Shown piece after piece: positions 23,413 through 34,734 of a stretch of DNA of 64,000 nucleotides. The translations under genes were made by a program, and so were the position numbers. This stretch comes from Parasponia andersonii (taxonomy: Eukaryota > Streptophyta > Magnoliopsida > Rosales > Cannabaceae), in assembly GCA_002914805.1 (NCBI GenBank), contig JXTB01000233.1, positions 186,001 through 250,000 on the forward strand. Reading direction: 5' to 3'. Each line of letters begins with the position of its first letter. Position 1 is the first letter of the stretch. The notes under the pieces were generated by a model, which did no database searches, was not told the origin of the DNA, and saw nothing but the letters and a program-made list of their open reading frames with translations.

Positions 23413-23615
23413 TCTTTGATTCGCAGCATTAAATATGTCAGAAAATCTCAGATATTACCCAGATAAGAAAAATCTGGCTTCTGGATTTTGAACATCTCTA
23501 ATTATCACTGCCTCACCGCGCAAATCTCGGTATTCTTTACTTTCTTCTTGTCACTTTCTGCAAAATAAGCCCACTGGAAATGGTAGGACACAGGAAGTAT
23601 GAGCCTTGCATTCTC

Positions 23616-23623
23616 TATATAAA
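23616..23623 (+). promoter_or_regulatory. TATA box of response regulator 1
   Basis: TATATAAA, preceded by TTCTC and followed by CCTGGCT, is a good plant TATA context. It predicts transcription from about 23645-23655, roughly 490 bp before the ATG, consistent with a leader intron. Confidence 0.6.
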
Positions 23624-23671
23624 CCTGGCTGAGGTGTTTACAATGCGATCAACTTTAGAAAGATTTTGTTG

Positions 23672-24124
23672 GTAAGTTCATAGAATGCCTAACATAGCCT
23701 CCTTTTCTTGTCCTTCAATTTTTTTCCTCACTCTTTTTATCTTTCCCGTTTTAAGTTTAACATTGTTGTATACATATACATTGGTACTACAATCCTTGTT
23801 GTTCTGTAAGTAGATGCTATACGTGGCATATTAATTTCTTCTCTCAGCCTGATAATTTATCTACTTTTTCATGTTACCTAATGAAGATGGAGTGAAGCAT
23901 GTTTATTCTTTTCATGTAAAATAAAAGCTTGAGCATAATGTGGCTTAGTATGTATAAATAATACTTCTTGAGAGGCTCTAGCCTGATTCTACCATTTAGA
24001 GACAAAGATTAAATGATGTCAAATTAATATTTCAAGATACATACCATTAAAATGTGTACAAATAACATAAGCTAGTACTTAATGCTCCTGATTTTGCTTA
24101 CTTTCCTTTTTTCTGTTCTGTAAG
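23672..24124 (+). other. Probable 5' UTR intron of response regulator 1
   Basis: A strong donor (TTGTTG/GTAAGTTCAT) lies just after the predicted start of transcription. A T-rich acceptor ending TAAG lies 17 bp before the ATG. Removing 453 bp would leave a short leader of roughly 40 bases. Inferred from splice signals only. Confidence 0.5.
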
Positions 24125-24141
24125 GATTTCATCGAACAACT

Positions 24142-24895
24142 ATGGCGCCTGCATATTTTTCACCTAGCCAAGCACGAGCAAGTGGGGATGAGAGGCTGCC
24201 CCCGCGTAGGAATCCATTCGAAGAGGACTTGACTGCCAAAGGGAACTCCACGATGACCTGGAGGAACAGGCTCACTGCAATTGTCGTGGACAGTGGATCA
24301 TTATGCAGAAGGATTGTGAGGGGAGTCCTAGCTGTTTATGGAGTAGAGACTGAAGCTGTAGATGGTGGTTCTGCTGCTGTTGAACGCATCAACGCTGGAG
24401 CTAGATTCGACCTTATTGTCATCGATCCAAATCTGACCGGCATGAGTGGGATGGAGGTCAGGATTCCATTTTCAATAATGATCATCAGTCACCTTATTAG
24501 CACACGATATCAAGTGATTAATAGTTTCATTTTTGCATTCACTATCAGAACATTTAGTAGTAGTTTTCAATACTCTCACTACTCTATGTTTTACAATTAG
24601 TCATATCATTTTTGGCTTTGTCATAGGAAAGCACGTACCTTATTCATGTTTGGCTTTGTCATAGGAAAGCACGTACCTTATTTCTACGTTTTTCTTTTCC
24701 CCCCCTCCATTTTCATGGCAGACTTGTAGAGAGCTTCGTGCTATGGCACCACAAAGCAGGATTGTGGGACTTTCTGCATACTACAATGAAGTAGAGCGAA
24801 TGGCGTTTTTGGAAGCCGGAGGGGATGACTATTTTGAGAAGCCCTTTGGTCCAGACAAGTTCATTCCCATCCTTCGTGAGCTTGACAATCAGTGA
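24142..24895 (+). CDS. Stand-alone receiver-domain response regulator, type-C-like, divergent pocket
   Basis: Two exons, 24142-24456 and 24722-24895, encode 162 residues. An N-terminal extension of about 44 residues precedes one CheY-like receiver domain and nothing follows it: no Myb-like GARP domain (type B), and the short form fits ARR22/ARR24-type (type C) regulators that accept phosphate from AHP proteins in the cytokinin/His-kinase relay. The phosphoacceptor is D95 (LIVIDPNLTGMSGMEV), the conserved Ser is in IVGLSAYY, and K145 lies in YFEKPF. The usual DD pair of the Mg pocket reads D50-S51 (IVVDSGS), so one acidic residue is missing. The intron is phase 0 directly after GMEV-type sequence, exactly where its neighbour at 32715 has its own. 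It may be a regulator with altered phosphorylation. Function is not shown by sequence. Confidence 0.85.
24611..24682 (+). repeat. 38-bp tandem duplication in the response regulator 1 intron
   Basis: TTTGGCTTTGTCATAGGAAA and the following AGCACGTACCTTATT occur twice without change (24611-24644, 24649-24682), 40 bp before the acceptor. The identity suggests a recent event, or a length polymorphism. Confidence 0.85.
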
Positions 24896-27567
24896 TGGAG
24901 CTGCCAAAAGGAACCAAACTAGAGGACTCACTTTGCAAGTGTCTTATCTGATGTTTTCTTTATTTTGTGTCTGTTTTGCTTTTTTTTTTTCTTCTTTTTT
25001 TTTGGCTAGCTGATGTGCCCTTTTTCGTAGAAACCGAGGTACATCTTATTGCTATAGTAAGAGTCTAAAGAGTAAGGACTAAGGGGTGTTGATGTTGTTT
25101 TCCTTGTAGTCTTTGTTTCATGCCCTTGTTGTCCTCGATATAATATTGTTCTATATAGTATATAAAGAAAAATAAAATTGAGTCCTCTTCTTGCAGAAGT
25201 TCCTGATTACAAGAGCTACTTCAGAGTTTCCTCAATCATTATCACTAAAAATCTGTGAGAACAAAATGAACTTAATTTTCCTCTGAAAAACAAAAACAAA
25301 ACAAAAAAAAAGGAGGAAGGAGAGAAATAAGTATACTCTTGAAAGCCAGAGTATGGTTAGGTTCCCTCCAACCATGACAAAAGCAATGCTCTTTTTGTTA
25401 GCTTTGAAAAACTGATGATGAGCACAATTCAATCAACCCAAAACTTCTAGCCAAAAGGGAAAAAAAAACAATAAAACTCAGATCAATCACTAAAGTTTAC
25501 ATAATCTATTCGGACAAATCACAAACAATTTATATTTGTATTGAAAGCATATCCACAAACAATTACTTGAGATATTACTTTCCAAAATTGGGATTGTAAT
25601 TCTGGTTGCCATTACTCCTCTTTTCATGCCTCTCATTCTCTTACACGTTATACACACTACTCAGAATCCAAGTCACAAGTGTGTTTTGTTTAGAGAAGAA
25701 AAAAAAAACAAAGAAAAAGAAAAGAAAGGCAATGTGGCTTTGCTTCATATATACTACGGGTAGAAAGCGAGTGACGGAAACTCCGTTTTTCATGCCTCTC
25801 ACTTTTTTAAACGTTGGACTCTCAACTCAGAATCTAATAAAATTGTGTTTCATTAAAAAATAAAAAGCTGACTCATCCTCATATGGTAAACTGAGTCAGA
25901 GTCCGAGATTTAAAAGACAAAAATTAAATGTGTTTTAATTATGGAAATGGTCTAACTCAAAATTAAAAGAGTATATTTAAAATTTTACAAATTTAAATGG
26001 GGTAAAGACTTAATTTAGAGGAGGCAACGACTAATTTTTTAAAAAATTACATAGTATTTACAAAGAAAATAAAATTTTAAGGAGCCAATGTGGCTCGTAG
26101 CTTCATCCCAATGCAGTGCGGATTCGTCCTATTTAATGTTAGTGTTTTTTTTTTTTTTTTAAAATCCCCATACAGAACATGGGTAGAATTCCTGTTACTG
26201 AAATTCCTCGCTTTACCTCTCTTATTCTGTTATGTGTTAGAAACACATTTGTGTTTCGTTAGCAGGTATTTGAATTATACCTCATATACTACTGTGGTCC
26301 TTAAAATTTTTAAGACCCATGAATTATATAATTATTGTAAAAATAATGTTTTTATCACAAATATTTAAATATTTAACGGAAATAAATCATTTTAAAGCAT
26401 ACTATTTGATAATTGTGGTCAAGAATGATATTTTAAAATTTTAATTTATATAATAAATTATCAAGATTTATGTAATTATTATAGCAATAATTATTTTTTC
26501 CATAAATTTTTAAATATTTAATAGAATTGACTTATTTGTAAAGCAAATAGTTTAATAATTATACTTAAAATGAAATTTTGACTCGTAAGTAAATAATGTT
26601 CAATTATATATTTTGTTTATGACTATGTTTTATTAAAAAATCTATTATTTTGTGACAAAATGAGTATTACTATAATAATTTATGAATTATTACGTAATTT
26701 GAAAAGTTTGGACGCCAAATTACTATAATGAATATAATTAAGAGCAAAAAAGCAAAAAAAAAAAAAAAAGGTAACAATTGTGTTTTGTTTCATATAAGAG
26801 ATACAACGCAGGTGCAAAAAACTAGGTGGAAAAAAACTCTTCTTTTCATGCTTCTCCTTCTATTTCACATTAGACACACAACTCGTTATCCAAGTGACGA
26901 CCGTATTTTTGTTTACAAATAAATTTTTCAAAAAAAAACAGAAAAGAAAAAAGAATGACCTGTATGTTTTGTTTCACCCAATATTGGCTTCTTGTGCCTC
27001 CTTTAACCCATTATTTATTTTCTATTTATGTTATTCTATTAAATCTCAGCGGATTCACGTATACAGTCAAAATTATAATTTAAAATTATTGTATAAATTT
27101 CTTTATTCTTTAAAATTGTCTATTAGTATCTATAAAAATAGTCAAAAGGTAATCATCTAAACCGAAAAATAATCTGTAATCTCTTAAGAATTTAACGACA
27201 ATGGCTTTTAAAAACATAATTTTTTTTTTAAATTCTATTATTTGATTTCAAAGTTGAAAATATTCGTTTTCATCAATTTTAACTCTAATTTTAACTATAT
27301 ATGTGAATCTGGTAAAATTTAATTTAAAAAAATGCAAATAAAAGAGTTTATTCGACATTAGTGAAAAGCGGTAGGTTTTTTAATAAGGACTAAAAGTGAC
27401 GGATTTTTTCTTTTTATATATTATCCGTATAGATAAAATAGTCTAACATTTTCATTCCTAAATTTTGTGTACTCATTGGATTGAGCAATAACATATTCAA
27501 TTTTCAATTGTAATATAATAAAGAATGACTAAGAAACTTACTGATTGATCCCCTTATTAAAAAGAAA
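24896..27567. other. Intergenic, degenerate repeats
   Basis: Starts with the 3' UTR of response regulator 1 (T-rich to about 25170). From 25611 to 26935 a loose motif recurs: CATGCCTCTC, then an ACACGTTA-like stretch, CTCAGAATCCAAGT and TGTGTTTTGTTT, near 25625, 25790, 26200 and 26850. A ~140-bp unit around AAATATTTAAATATTTAA is repeated at 26310-26450 and 26460-26590. I see no gene. Confidence 0.45.
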
Positions 27568-29485
27568 GGGGTTTACGGTGCAAATGGTCCTTAAATTATT
27601 CAATTTGTGGCAATTTGATCCTTAAAGTTTTAATTATAGCAATAAAGTCCTTGAATTTTCTAGTTTGTAGTAATTTAGCCCATATACTATCTAATTAATA
27701 ATCTATTATTAAATTTTTTAATAAAAGCAACATAAGGAGCACGTTGTAATATCCGAAAGCATATTTAAAGGAAAATATACTGAACATAAGGATTTGGAAA
27801 GTAGGAAAGAAGTATTTTTTGCATTTTTTTTAAAGGTTTTTGGAACTACAAATTTAAAAAATATTTTATATGGTTGTTCATTTTTGAGGAAATTAAAGAA
27901 AACACGGGATTTTAAAAAGTATTTACACATATACGGCACGGTGCTGAAACTATGTTTTCATACGGTCAGTTTTAGAAAAATGACATTATCTCTTCATCTC
28001 CCTTCCTCCCTCGGACCCGTCACAACCTTCGTTAACCACCCCTTTTCAGATGCCACTGTTGCTGGCCACTTCTGGATGCCATACCTCGCCGGTGGCTTCT
28101 GCCTCATACTTATAAACTAATGATAAGAGCTCTCTCCTTTTACTTCAGTTCTGAACTGAAAAATGGGTTTTTTGTTCTTTTCGGTCCCCTCCCAAAGTTA
28201 AAAATATGAATGTGTCTGTTATGACTAAAGACAAAGTGTTTGATCTATTGCATGTTTATAAGATAATTTTGAGACTTAATTATTGTCTCTTGTATGCATC
28301 TCATACAAACTTTCCTTTTTTAATTGATAATGGTGGGCGATTCTAAATTTTAATTCAGGTGATGAAAGTGTGGTTTGAAATGTATTATGGAATTTGAACT
28401 TTGAAGAGCGATACATTATTTGGGTCTGTTGGTGATGATTATAAAATGATCATGTCATTATATGGGACTTTTGCATAAACCATGGTCAACAATCCGCCAA
28501 AGACAAGAAAGAGGTTACATATTATTATAAGTCAAAAATATATGATATCTCTAATCTGTTCAAGATTCTTACTGGGCTTCCACCATTCAGAATGATAAAA
28601 AGATACGCACCGAGAATTTTCTCTTCATTTATAATGAGGTTTTCTTTTAATTTGGCTGAGTAACTAATATGTTGAATATGTCTGTGGAAGTCCTTTTTTT
28701 TTTTTCATTTTTTTCTTCAAGTTATTTATGAAATCGAAGGATTTTAACGTGGTTGATACATGTCTCTGAATAATGACTTATTTTGAATCATTATTTAGTT
28801 AAATATTTTAAGTAAATTGGTGTGACCGGTAACCAATAATTAACTAGTATTGAGTAGCTAAAGAAATCACTAACTATAGAAACTCAAAATAAGTAACCAA
28901 ATCGATAGTGGAGTAATTAGAAACCAATAATCATATAAATTAGAAAATAATAACAAATTGATAATAGTAACCAGAAACTAATAACTATAGAAACTAGAAA
29001 CTAAATTATTTATTAGTTTTGATAACCAGAAACTAGTAAATAAATTGATAGTGGTAACTACAAACTAATAACCAAATTAATAGCGATAACAAGAAACTAA
29101 ATTAGTTATCAACGTAGTAACCAATAATCAATAATGACATGTTTTTGAAAAATGATACTTTCACTTTTCAAAAATATTATTTTAATATGGTATTCTTTTT
29201 GTATACCATATTTTTGTAATTATTATTTTTTGATAGGTAAAACTCTTAAAAATTATTTATTTTTATGTTTGAAATTCTTAAATTTATTTTCAAATACACT
29301 TTCAGATATCACCACGTACTCTTCACGTATTTTTTCGATCAGAAAATTTAACAAGTTATAATTTAGGCAGTTTAAAGATCAAATCACTATAAATTAGAAA
29401 GTTCAGGACTTAATTATTTTAATTATAACTTTGAAGACAAAATTTGTGAATAGATAATTTAAGGACCACTTGATCTATTAACCCT
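27568..29485. mobile_element. MULE-like non-autonomous element with long TIRs
   Basis: Left end GGGGTTTACGGTGCAAATGG, then TCCTTAAATTATTCAATTTG. The right end, inverted, reads AGGGTTAATAGATCAAGTGG, then TCCTTAAATTATCTATTCAC. Similarity continues for about 110-120 bp, with TAATTAWAGYAATWAAGTCC-like stretches. Long TIRs of this kind are typical of Mutator-like elements. Flanking 9-mers (AAAAAGAAA/AAAAAAATG) match only partly. There is no transposase. The interior holds a GC-richer patch (27990-28115) and a degenerate minisatellite (28810-29130) built on AAACTAATAACCAAATTGAT-like units. Confidence 0.6.
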
Positions 29486-29706
29486 AAAAAAATGTTATTG
29501 AGAGTGTCCTCCAAGCAAAACAAAGAAGAAAAAGAAACTTATTGGATAAGAAATTTAAGAGGACAAAAAAAAGGGTCGGCCCTCATGCTTTACAGCAGGG
29601 GCTGCTGTGTTTTTATTATTGTTGGTATTTTAATAACAAAATTTGTAGACGCATGAGCAATTGGAAGAGTAAATCGGTCAACTTCCTTTGGTATCCTTTA
29701 AATCAA

Positions 29707-30171
29707 GAAAAATGCTACAAGCACCCATAGGACCTGTATACATAAAATATGAGTAATGTTCGGAGGCATTAATTGTGCCAAACACCGTACTTTGATTCTG
29801 ATTTATGAGTGGTCCTACAGCTTTATTAAAGTGTGGATCTAAGAACACTAGCTATAGCTATGATTTATGAGTGATCCTACGGCTGCTATTATAGTGTGGA
29901 TCTAACAACACTAGCTAAAACTACAACTAACTAACCACTGCCTTTTAGCATTTTTCATGAAATTTATATATGATCTCTGCTCTGTTGTCCTCGACACCAC
30001 AAATACTTGTGGTATTTTTTAGTCTTTTTAGTGATATGAAATATTTTTTTTAGTAATATGAAATATTTGTGATCTTAGTAACATATACTAATAAAAATAA
30101 TAAAAATATAGACCCTACTAAAATATTTTTATGTGGGCCCCATAATTCTATAATGTGCTAGCATTTTTCCC
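29707..30171. mobile_element. MULE-type MITE with perfect 9-bp target duplication
   Basis: A 465-bp element flanked by identical TTAAATCAA at 29698-29706 and 30172-30180. The ends are GAAAAATGCTAC and, inverted, GGGAAAAATGCTAGCAC, so the TIR is short. A 9-bp target duplication is the hallmark of Mutator-like insertions. Inside is a tandem duplication of about 55-60 bp with GATTTATGAGTGRTCCTAC and GTGTGGATCTAA (29806-29925). No coding capacity. Confidence 0.75.
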
Positions 30172-30180
30172 TTAAATCAA

Positions 30181-32647
30181 AAGTGTCTTGAAACTAAAAA
30201 ACAATGATGACATATGTACTTATGTAGAACAAGGCAAGCAGGTATAAGCACAAATCAGATAAGTCGGTTTAGATCGACTCAAATAGTTAGAGATTTTTGC
30301 TATCCAAAAGAGAATAAATTTTTGTTTTTCAGCGTTCCAGATAATTACGTCTACCTAAAATTCGATAATTCTCTTGTTTCAAAAAAAAAAAATCGATATT
30401 TCTCAAGATTTCAGCCGATTGCCTCGGTGTAAATAAGGAAAAGTGCATACGAGAAAAAGAAATAAAGTGGAAAAAAAAGAAGAAAAAGGAAAAAAGAAAA
30501 AGAAGAGCACCACCACCACTATGCATGGATTGAACCGATCGAGCAACACTATGATTATTTTGATGTACTGTGGTCAATTAATGCAGGGAACAAAGAAAAA
30601 GAAAGAGAAAATGCTGTGCTCTGCCGAGATTAATGATCTACAATAATTGAGAGTATAGTGGTGCATATTACATATAAGATAATTCATTAAAAAAATTTAA
30701 AAATGTATTAAAAATTTGCATGTGATGATCTAGATCAGGTACATGTGATAATCATGATGATGATGATGATGTTCAACTTGTCTCATTGAGTTTGATAACT
30801 TAAATAAAAGGGGTTAGTACTTCGTCAAAAGGTAGTGGTATATATTAATTGACCCTCAGAAAAGCTCTTGGTGACTTTTGGACGAATATAGAACTAAGTT
30901 TCCAATACTAGATTGATGAAAAATGCCTAGGAAAATATCATAGAGAAAAAGTTTGTTCAGTTTGGGCTATATATTGCGGCTTGTACAGTTGAGCAATATT
31001 TATAAGATTCCAGGTTCCAGATGAACGATGCAAGTTTGTTTTAATGGAAAGCAATTTGTTGCATTAATACATGAATTTGGAAATACTTTCACTAAAATGC
31101 CCTTTTGTTTATATAGCACACACTTGAATTCTACTGTGAAAAATGTTACTTTACTTAAATTAGTTGAGACATCAATAATGCTAATGAAAACAAAATTTTC
31201 CGGGAAACGAATGTAACTAAAGAGACAGCTAGCTAAAACCAAATAATCTTTCTATTCATTTGTCACGCGCATAATTTCTTTTGTAACATTACTAGCTTTG
31301 CCAAACTGAAAGAGTTCTCATAAAATGATATATTAATGCTTCAAAAGAAATAGCATATCACTACTGGACCAAACTCTTCATTGAATAGCAACCCCTAAAA
31401 CCAAAAGTCGCATCCCTCGACTCTACATATATAGTTGCTACCAATTTGTGATAATTTTCTGTTAACTTATGTTATAAACGAATCTCAGTCATCTTATGAT
31501 ATAATATAACTGACACATTTTAAAAATAAAATCATGTGAATCCCAACATGAGCGCTCATATGACGTCATCAGTTACGTATATGTATGCTGGAAGGAAGTG
31601 GGATCGAGTACTGGACCATCTGATTGGACTTCAAGCCAGGGCTAGCTAAGTATATATAGGCCACGAGATAAAAGGTTTTGATTTTGCCTAGTATATATTG
31701 AAGAGGAGTACCCATGTTCGGATATTTTCTTATTTGGTTGAACAGTAGAAAGGTTTCACCGTCTACTTTTATCACGTCCAAATCTATGAAGATTCCGTTA
31801 TGATTTCGTGGGTTACTAAATTAGAAACTGTGGCTTGATTTGTTCATATATATCTGGGTCTATATCTGCTACAAGTTGCAGACTAATTATTACATAGTGA
31901 TAATTATTATAAGAATGGTTTTGTTAGAGTTATATATATATATATATATACATAGCCTGGACTACGTGTAAGAAAAATATATAGATTACTATAACAAAAC
32001 GTTTTGTAATCAAGGAGAGCTGAATCAATTTCCTTATAACGAGTGAATAATTAAATAAAAGGCCAAAAAAAAAAAAAAATCCAAAACATGAAAGTTAGAC
32101 ACTGTGTATGATCACATGTGATCTAGGACTTTCTTTCAACATTAATCAGAGTCTTAAATGCTAAAGTAAGAGTAACTTAGGAAAACACAAAAATAAAATT
32201 TAAATTTAATTACATAAATAAAGGAAACGATCGAAAAGGAATGGCAGCCGTCAATTGTTTTGTCCAAACACCTCAGAGTCTGATTAGTCTAGATATCACC
32301 CAAATAAGGAAAGAATATCACATGGCTAGATTTTTAGATTTTCACCAAAATCTAAGTGAGATTGATCTTCATATCACCATTGCACTTTTTCCTTTTTTTT
32401 TTCCCCTTTTTTTTCCCCCTGCCACTATAGCCCTTTAAGTAGACCAAAGACCAATTTTTTTTTCCCTTTATCATAACATTTTCTGTTGTGTCAATATTCA
32501 ACACCAATATGCAATGAATTTTGTGTTCTTATTAGTTTGAGAGATTATCTAGTTTAATTTCCACAACTCGAATTCTCTCTCACCATTTCTCAAATTTCAC
32601 TCATTTGGGTTTTTTTTTTTTGGACCCCAGAAAAATCGATCAAACAG

Positions 32648-32680
<33 letters not shown>

Positions 32681-32714
32681 CACATATATATTAAGATTAA
32701 GTAAGGGAAGTAGA
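30181..32714. other. Upstream region of response regulator 2
   Basis: AT-rich non-coding DNA. Visible elements are a palindromic TGACGTCA (31561-31568), the site type bound by TGA/bZIP factors, about 1.15 kb before the ATG, and TA runs at 31930-31950. The last 250 bp are T/C-rich and look like leader sequence. No other gene is supported. Confidence 0.45.
32647..32673 (+). promoter_or_regulatory. TA microsatellite just before response regulator 2
   Basis: A (TA)n run of 27 bp ends about 42 bp before the ATG. It is too close to be the normal TATA box of a gene with a typical leader, so it is more likely leader sequence or a variable-length repeat. Confidence 0.5.
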
Positions 32715-33296
32715 ATGGGAGATCATGAGTTGGTGAATGGTGGAGTTGTACGGCCGAGCCAAAACCCGGAAACCAATAAGATGATAACAGCTCTGGTGGT
32801 GGATGATAACATGATCAACCAAACGCTTCACCGCAGACTTTTGCAAAATATGGGCATAGAAAACCAGGCTGTTGGAAATGGCAGAGAAGCCATTGATGTT
32901 CACTACTCAGGGAAAGTTTTTGACCTCATTCTAATGGACCTGGATATGCCTGTCATGAATGGCATTGAGGTAAATATATACATAAATGTAAAGTTACCCA
33001 ACAATTTCTTTTGTTCATTTATTTAATATTATTTTTGTTTTTCCATACTAGTAAATATTGATTCATAGCTCTTACTGTTATGTATTTATTTATTTACTTA
33101 TACTTTTTAATGGTGATAGGCTACAAGGAAATTACGTGAAATGGGGATCCGAAGCACAATAGCAGGTGTTTCATCACACTCTTCAGATGAAAATATACAA
33201 GAGTTTGTGGAAGCAGGGCTCGATGACTACCACCAGAAGCCCTTAACTTTCACCAAGCTAGTTTCAATCCTCAGGAAGATTAACCATGATTCTTGA
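32715..33296 (+). CDS. Stand-alone receiver-domain response regulator, type-C (ARR22/24-like)
   Basis: Two exons, 32715-32969 and 33120-33296, encode 143 residues. A single receiver domain follows a 24-residue extension. The acidic pair D30-D31 (ALVVDDNMINQ), phosphoacceptor D75 (LILMDLDMPVMNGIE), the conserved Ser in IAGVSSH and K125 (YHQKPL) are all present, so it should be phosphorylatable. With no output domain, it fits type-C regulators, which are thought to take phosphate from AHP phosphotransfer proteins and so damp or redirect the His-Asp relay. The single phase-0 intron follows MNGIE, at the same place as in the gene at 24142, which supports a shared origin by local duplication. The start is the first ATG of the open frame (GGAAGTAGAATGG). 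Confidence 0.92.
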
Positions 33297-33892
33297 GGTT
33301 TTATGGACTCCCGAAAAAAAAGAAAAGAAAAGAAAAAAGCTTAGGAGTCTAGCTAGGATCATTGTGTCAAGTGTTGTATGATTATAAGCTCTATAAGGTG
33401 GACCCTATAGATTGGCTTAAAATATATATTATATGTAATCATGTTGATGGATTATGGACAACGTAAATTATGTATGCATTAAGAGCAACAAGCTATTAAT
33501 ACACGCTAATTACTTGTTAGTACAAGTCCAAAAATCTAATCATGTTCTCAATCTATCTTATGCGGCTTAATTCTCTATTATATTAGAATTTGTAAATATT
33601 AGAATCAAATGCTGCTTAATAGTTATTTCTTTTGTCCTATGCAGAAGTGGACCAATTTCCTATCTTTAAATAGTTTCTTTTCCTTTATTCCTATATTAAA
33701 ATGCATGTACTGTATAATATATATATTTTAATTTAAAAAAGCATGTACTGAAAAGTGATCACATTCTTATTTCTAATACTGGATACTTAAATTTGCTTAA
33801 ACTTGAATGGTTATTGCTTGACAGACATTAGAAGTGGACTACATAATTTTGATTCAGCAATTATAATTTAGTACCACAATTCTTTTTCCAGA

Positions 33893-34112
33893 GAGCGAGA
33901 GAGAACTACATATATGTATAAATTTGAAAAAAAAAAATAATCATAGTAAATCTCTCTCTCTCTCTTTTTAATAGGCAAATGACCGAATATATTAGATTCT
34001 AAGAGAGTGAACTATATATGTATAAATTTGGGAAAAAAAATAATCATAATAAACATCTCTTTTTTTTAATAGGCAAATGACTAAATATATTAGTTTCTAA
34101 ACTAAATAATGA
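33893..34112. repeat. ~104-bp tandem duplication 3' of response regulator 2
   Basis: Two successive copies contain ATATATGTATAAATTTG, an A run, TAATCATARTAAA, a CT run and TTTTAATAGGCAAATGAC, offset by about 104 bp. Non-coding. Confidence 0.7.
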
Positions 34113-34264
34113 ATCAGTTAATAACACACACTCTATCAAAGTTTGAACTCCTGACCCAAAATTTCAAGTTTATATACACTCAAATATATAAACTGATATA
34201 CTAGCTATTTAGCTATAAAAGCTAAAAACAAATATGTATATACATAAAAATATATGCATATAAA

Positions 34265-34690
34265 TTTATGGGCGTATTACGAAAATTCCAAGCCCAAATA
34301 TCAAATATTGAAAAATTCAATTTTTTTTAAAAAAATTTTGAATTAATTTATAAAAATATTATTTTTATTTTTTTAAATATCACTTTTAATACATATTTAG
34401 AAAGATATCATTTTTTTTCAAAATTCATACTTTTTAGTACGTTTTAATAATACTTGAAATAACCATTTAAGTATTGAGATAACCAATATGATTACTAGAG
34501 TACTTGTAACTTATCATAATAACTAATCTAATTATTTAGATTAGTTACTTCAAATATCTCATTAATTAATTAAAAGTAAAATTTTTTTAAATACTTCTAA
34601 AATGATTTTTTTTCAATTAAAATCTGAAATTTTTTAAATAATTTCAAAATTCAAGATTTTTTAATTTACTTTGAAAAATTACCATAAAAA
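34265..34690. mobile_element. Foldback MITE-like element upstream of CPN60
   Basis: Left end TTATGGGCGTATTACGAAAATTC. The right end, inverted, reads ATTTTTTATGGTAATTTTTC, then CAAAGTAAATT. The two halves are AT-rich and loosely complementary, around a centre with AATCTAATTATTTAGATT. It ends about 340 bp before the CPN60 start codon. Family unknown. Confidence 0.4.
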
Positions 34691-34734
34691 ATCAAATTTC
34701 CTCTTAATCTATCGTAAACGAAGTGTCGTGGCCC

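Noticed and set aside
28810..29130. CRISPR-like spacing of AAACTAATAACC units
   Set aside because: The units are degenerate, not constant repeats with unique spacers, and the genome is a plant's. It is a minisatellite.
24142..33296. Two-component operon-like system of the two response regulators with a hidden kinase or AHP gene
   Set aside because: I searched the spacer on both strands for a phosphotransfer motif or kinase domain and saw none. Plants do not need linkage for this pathway.
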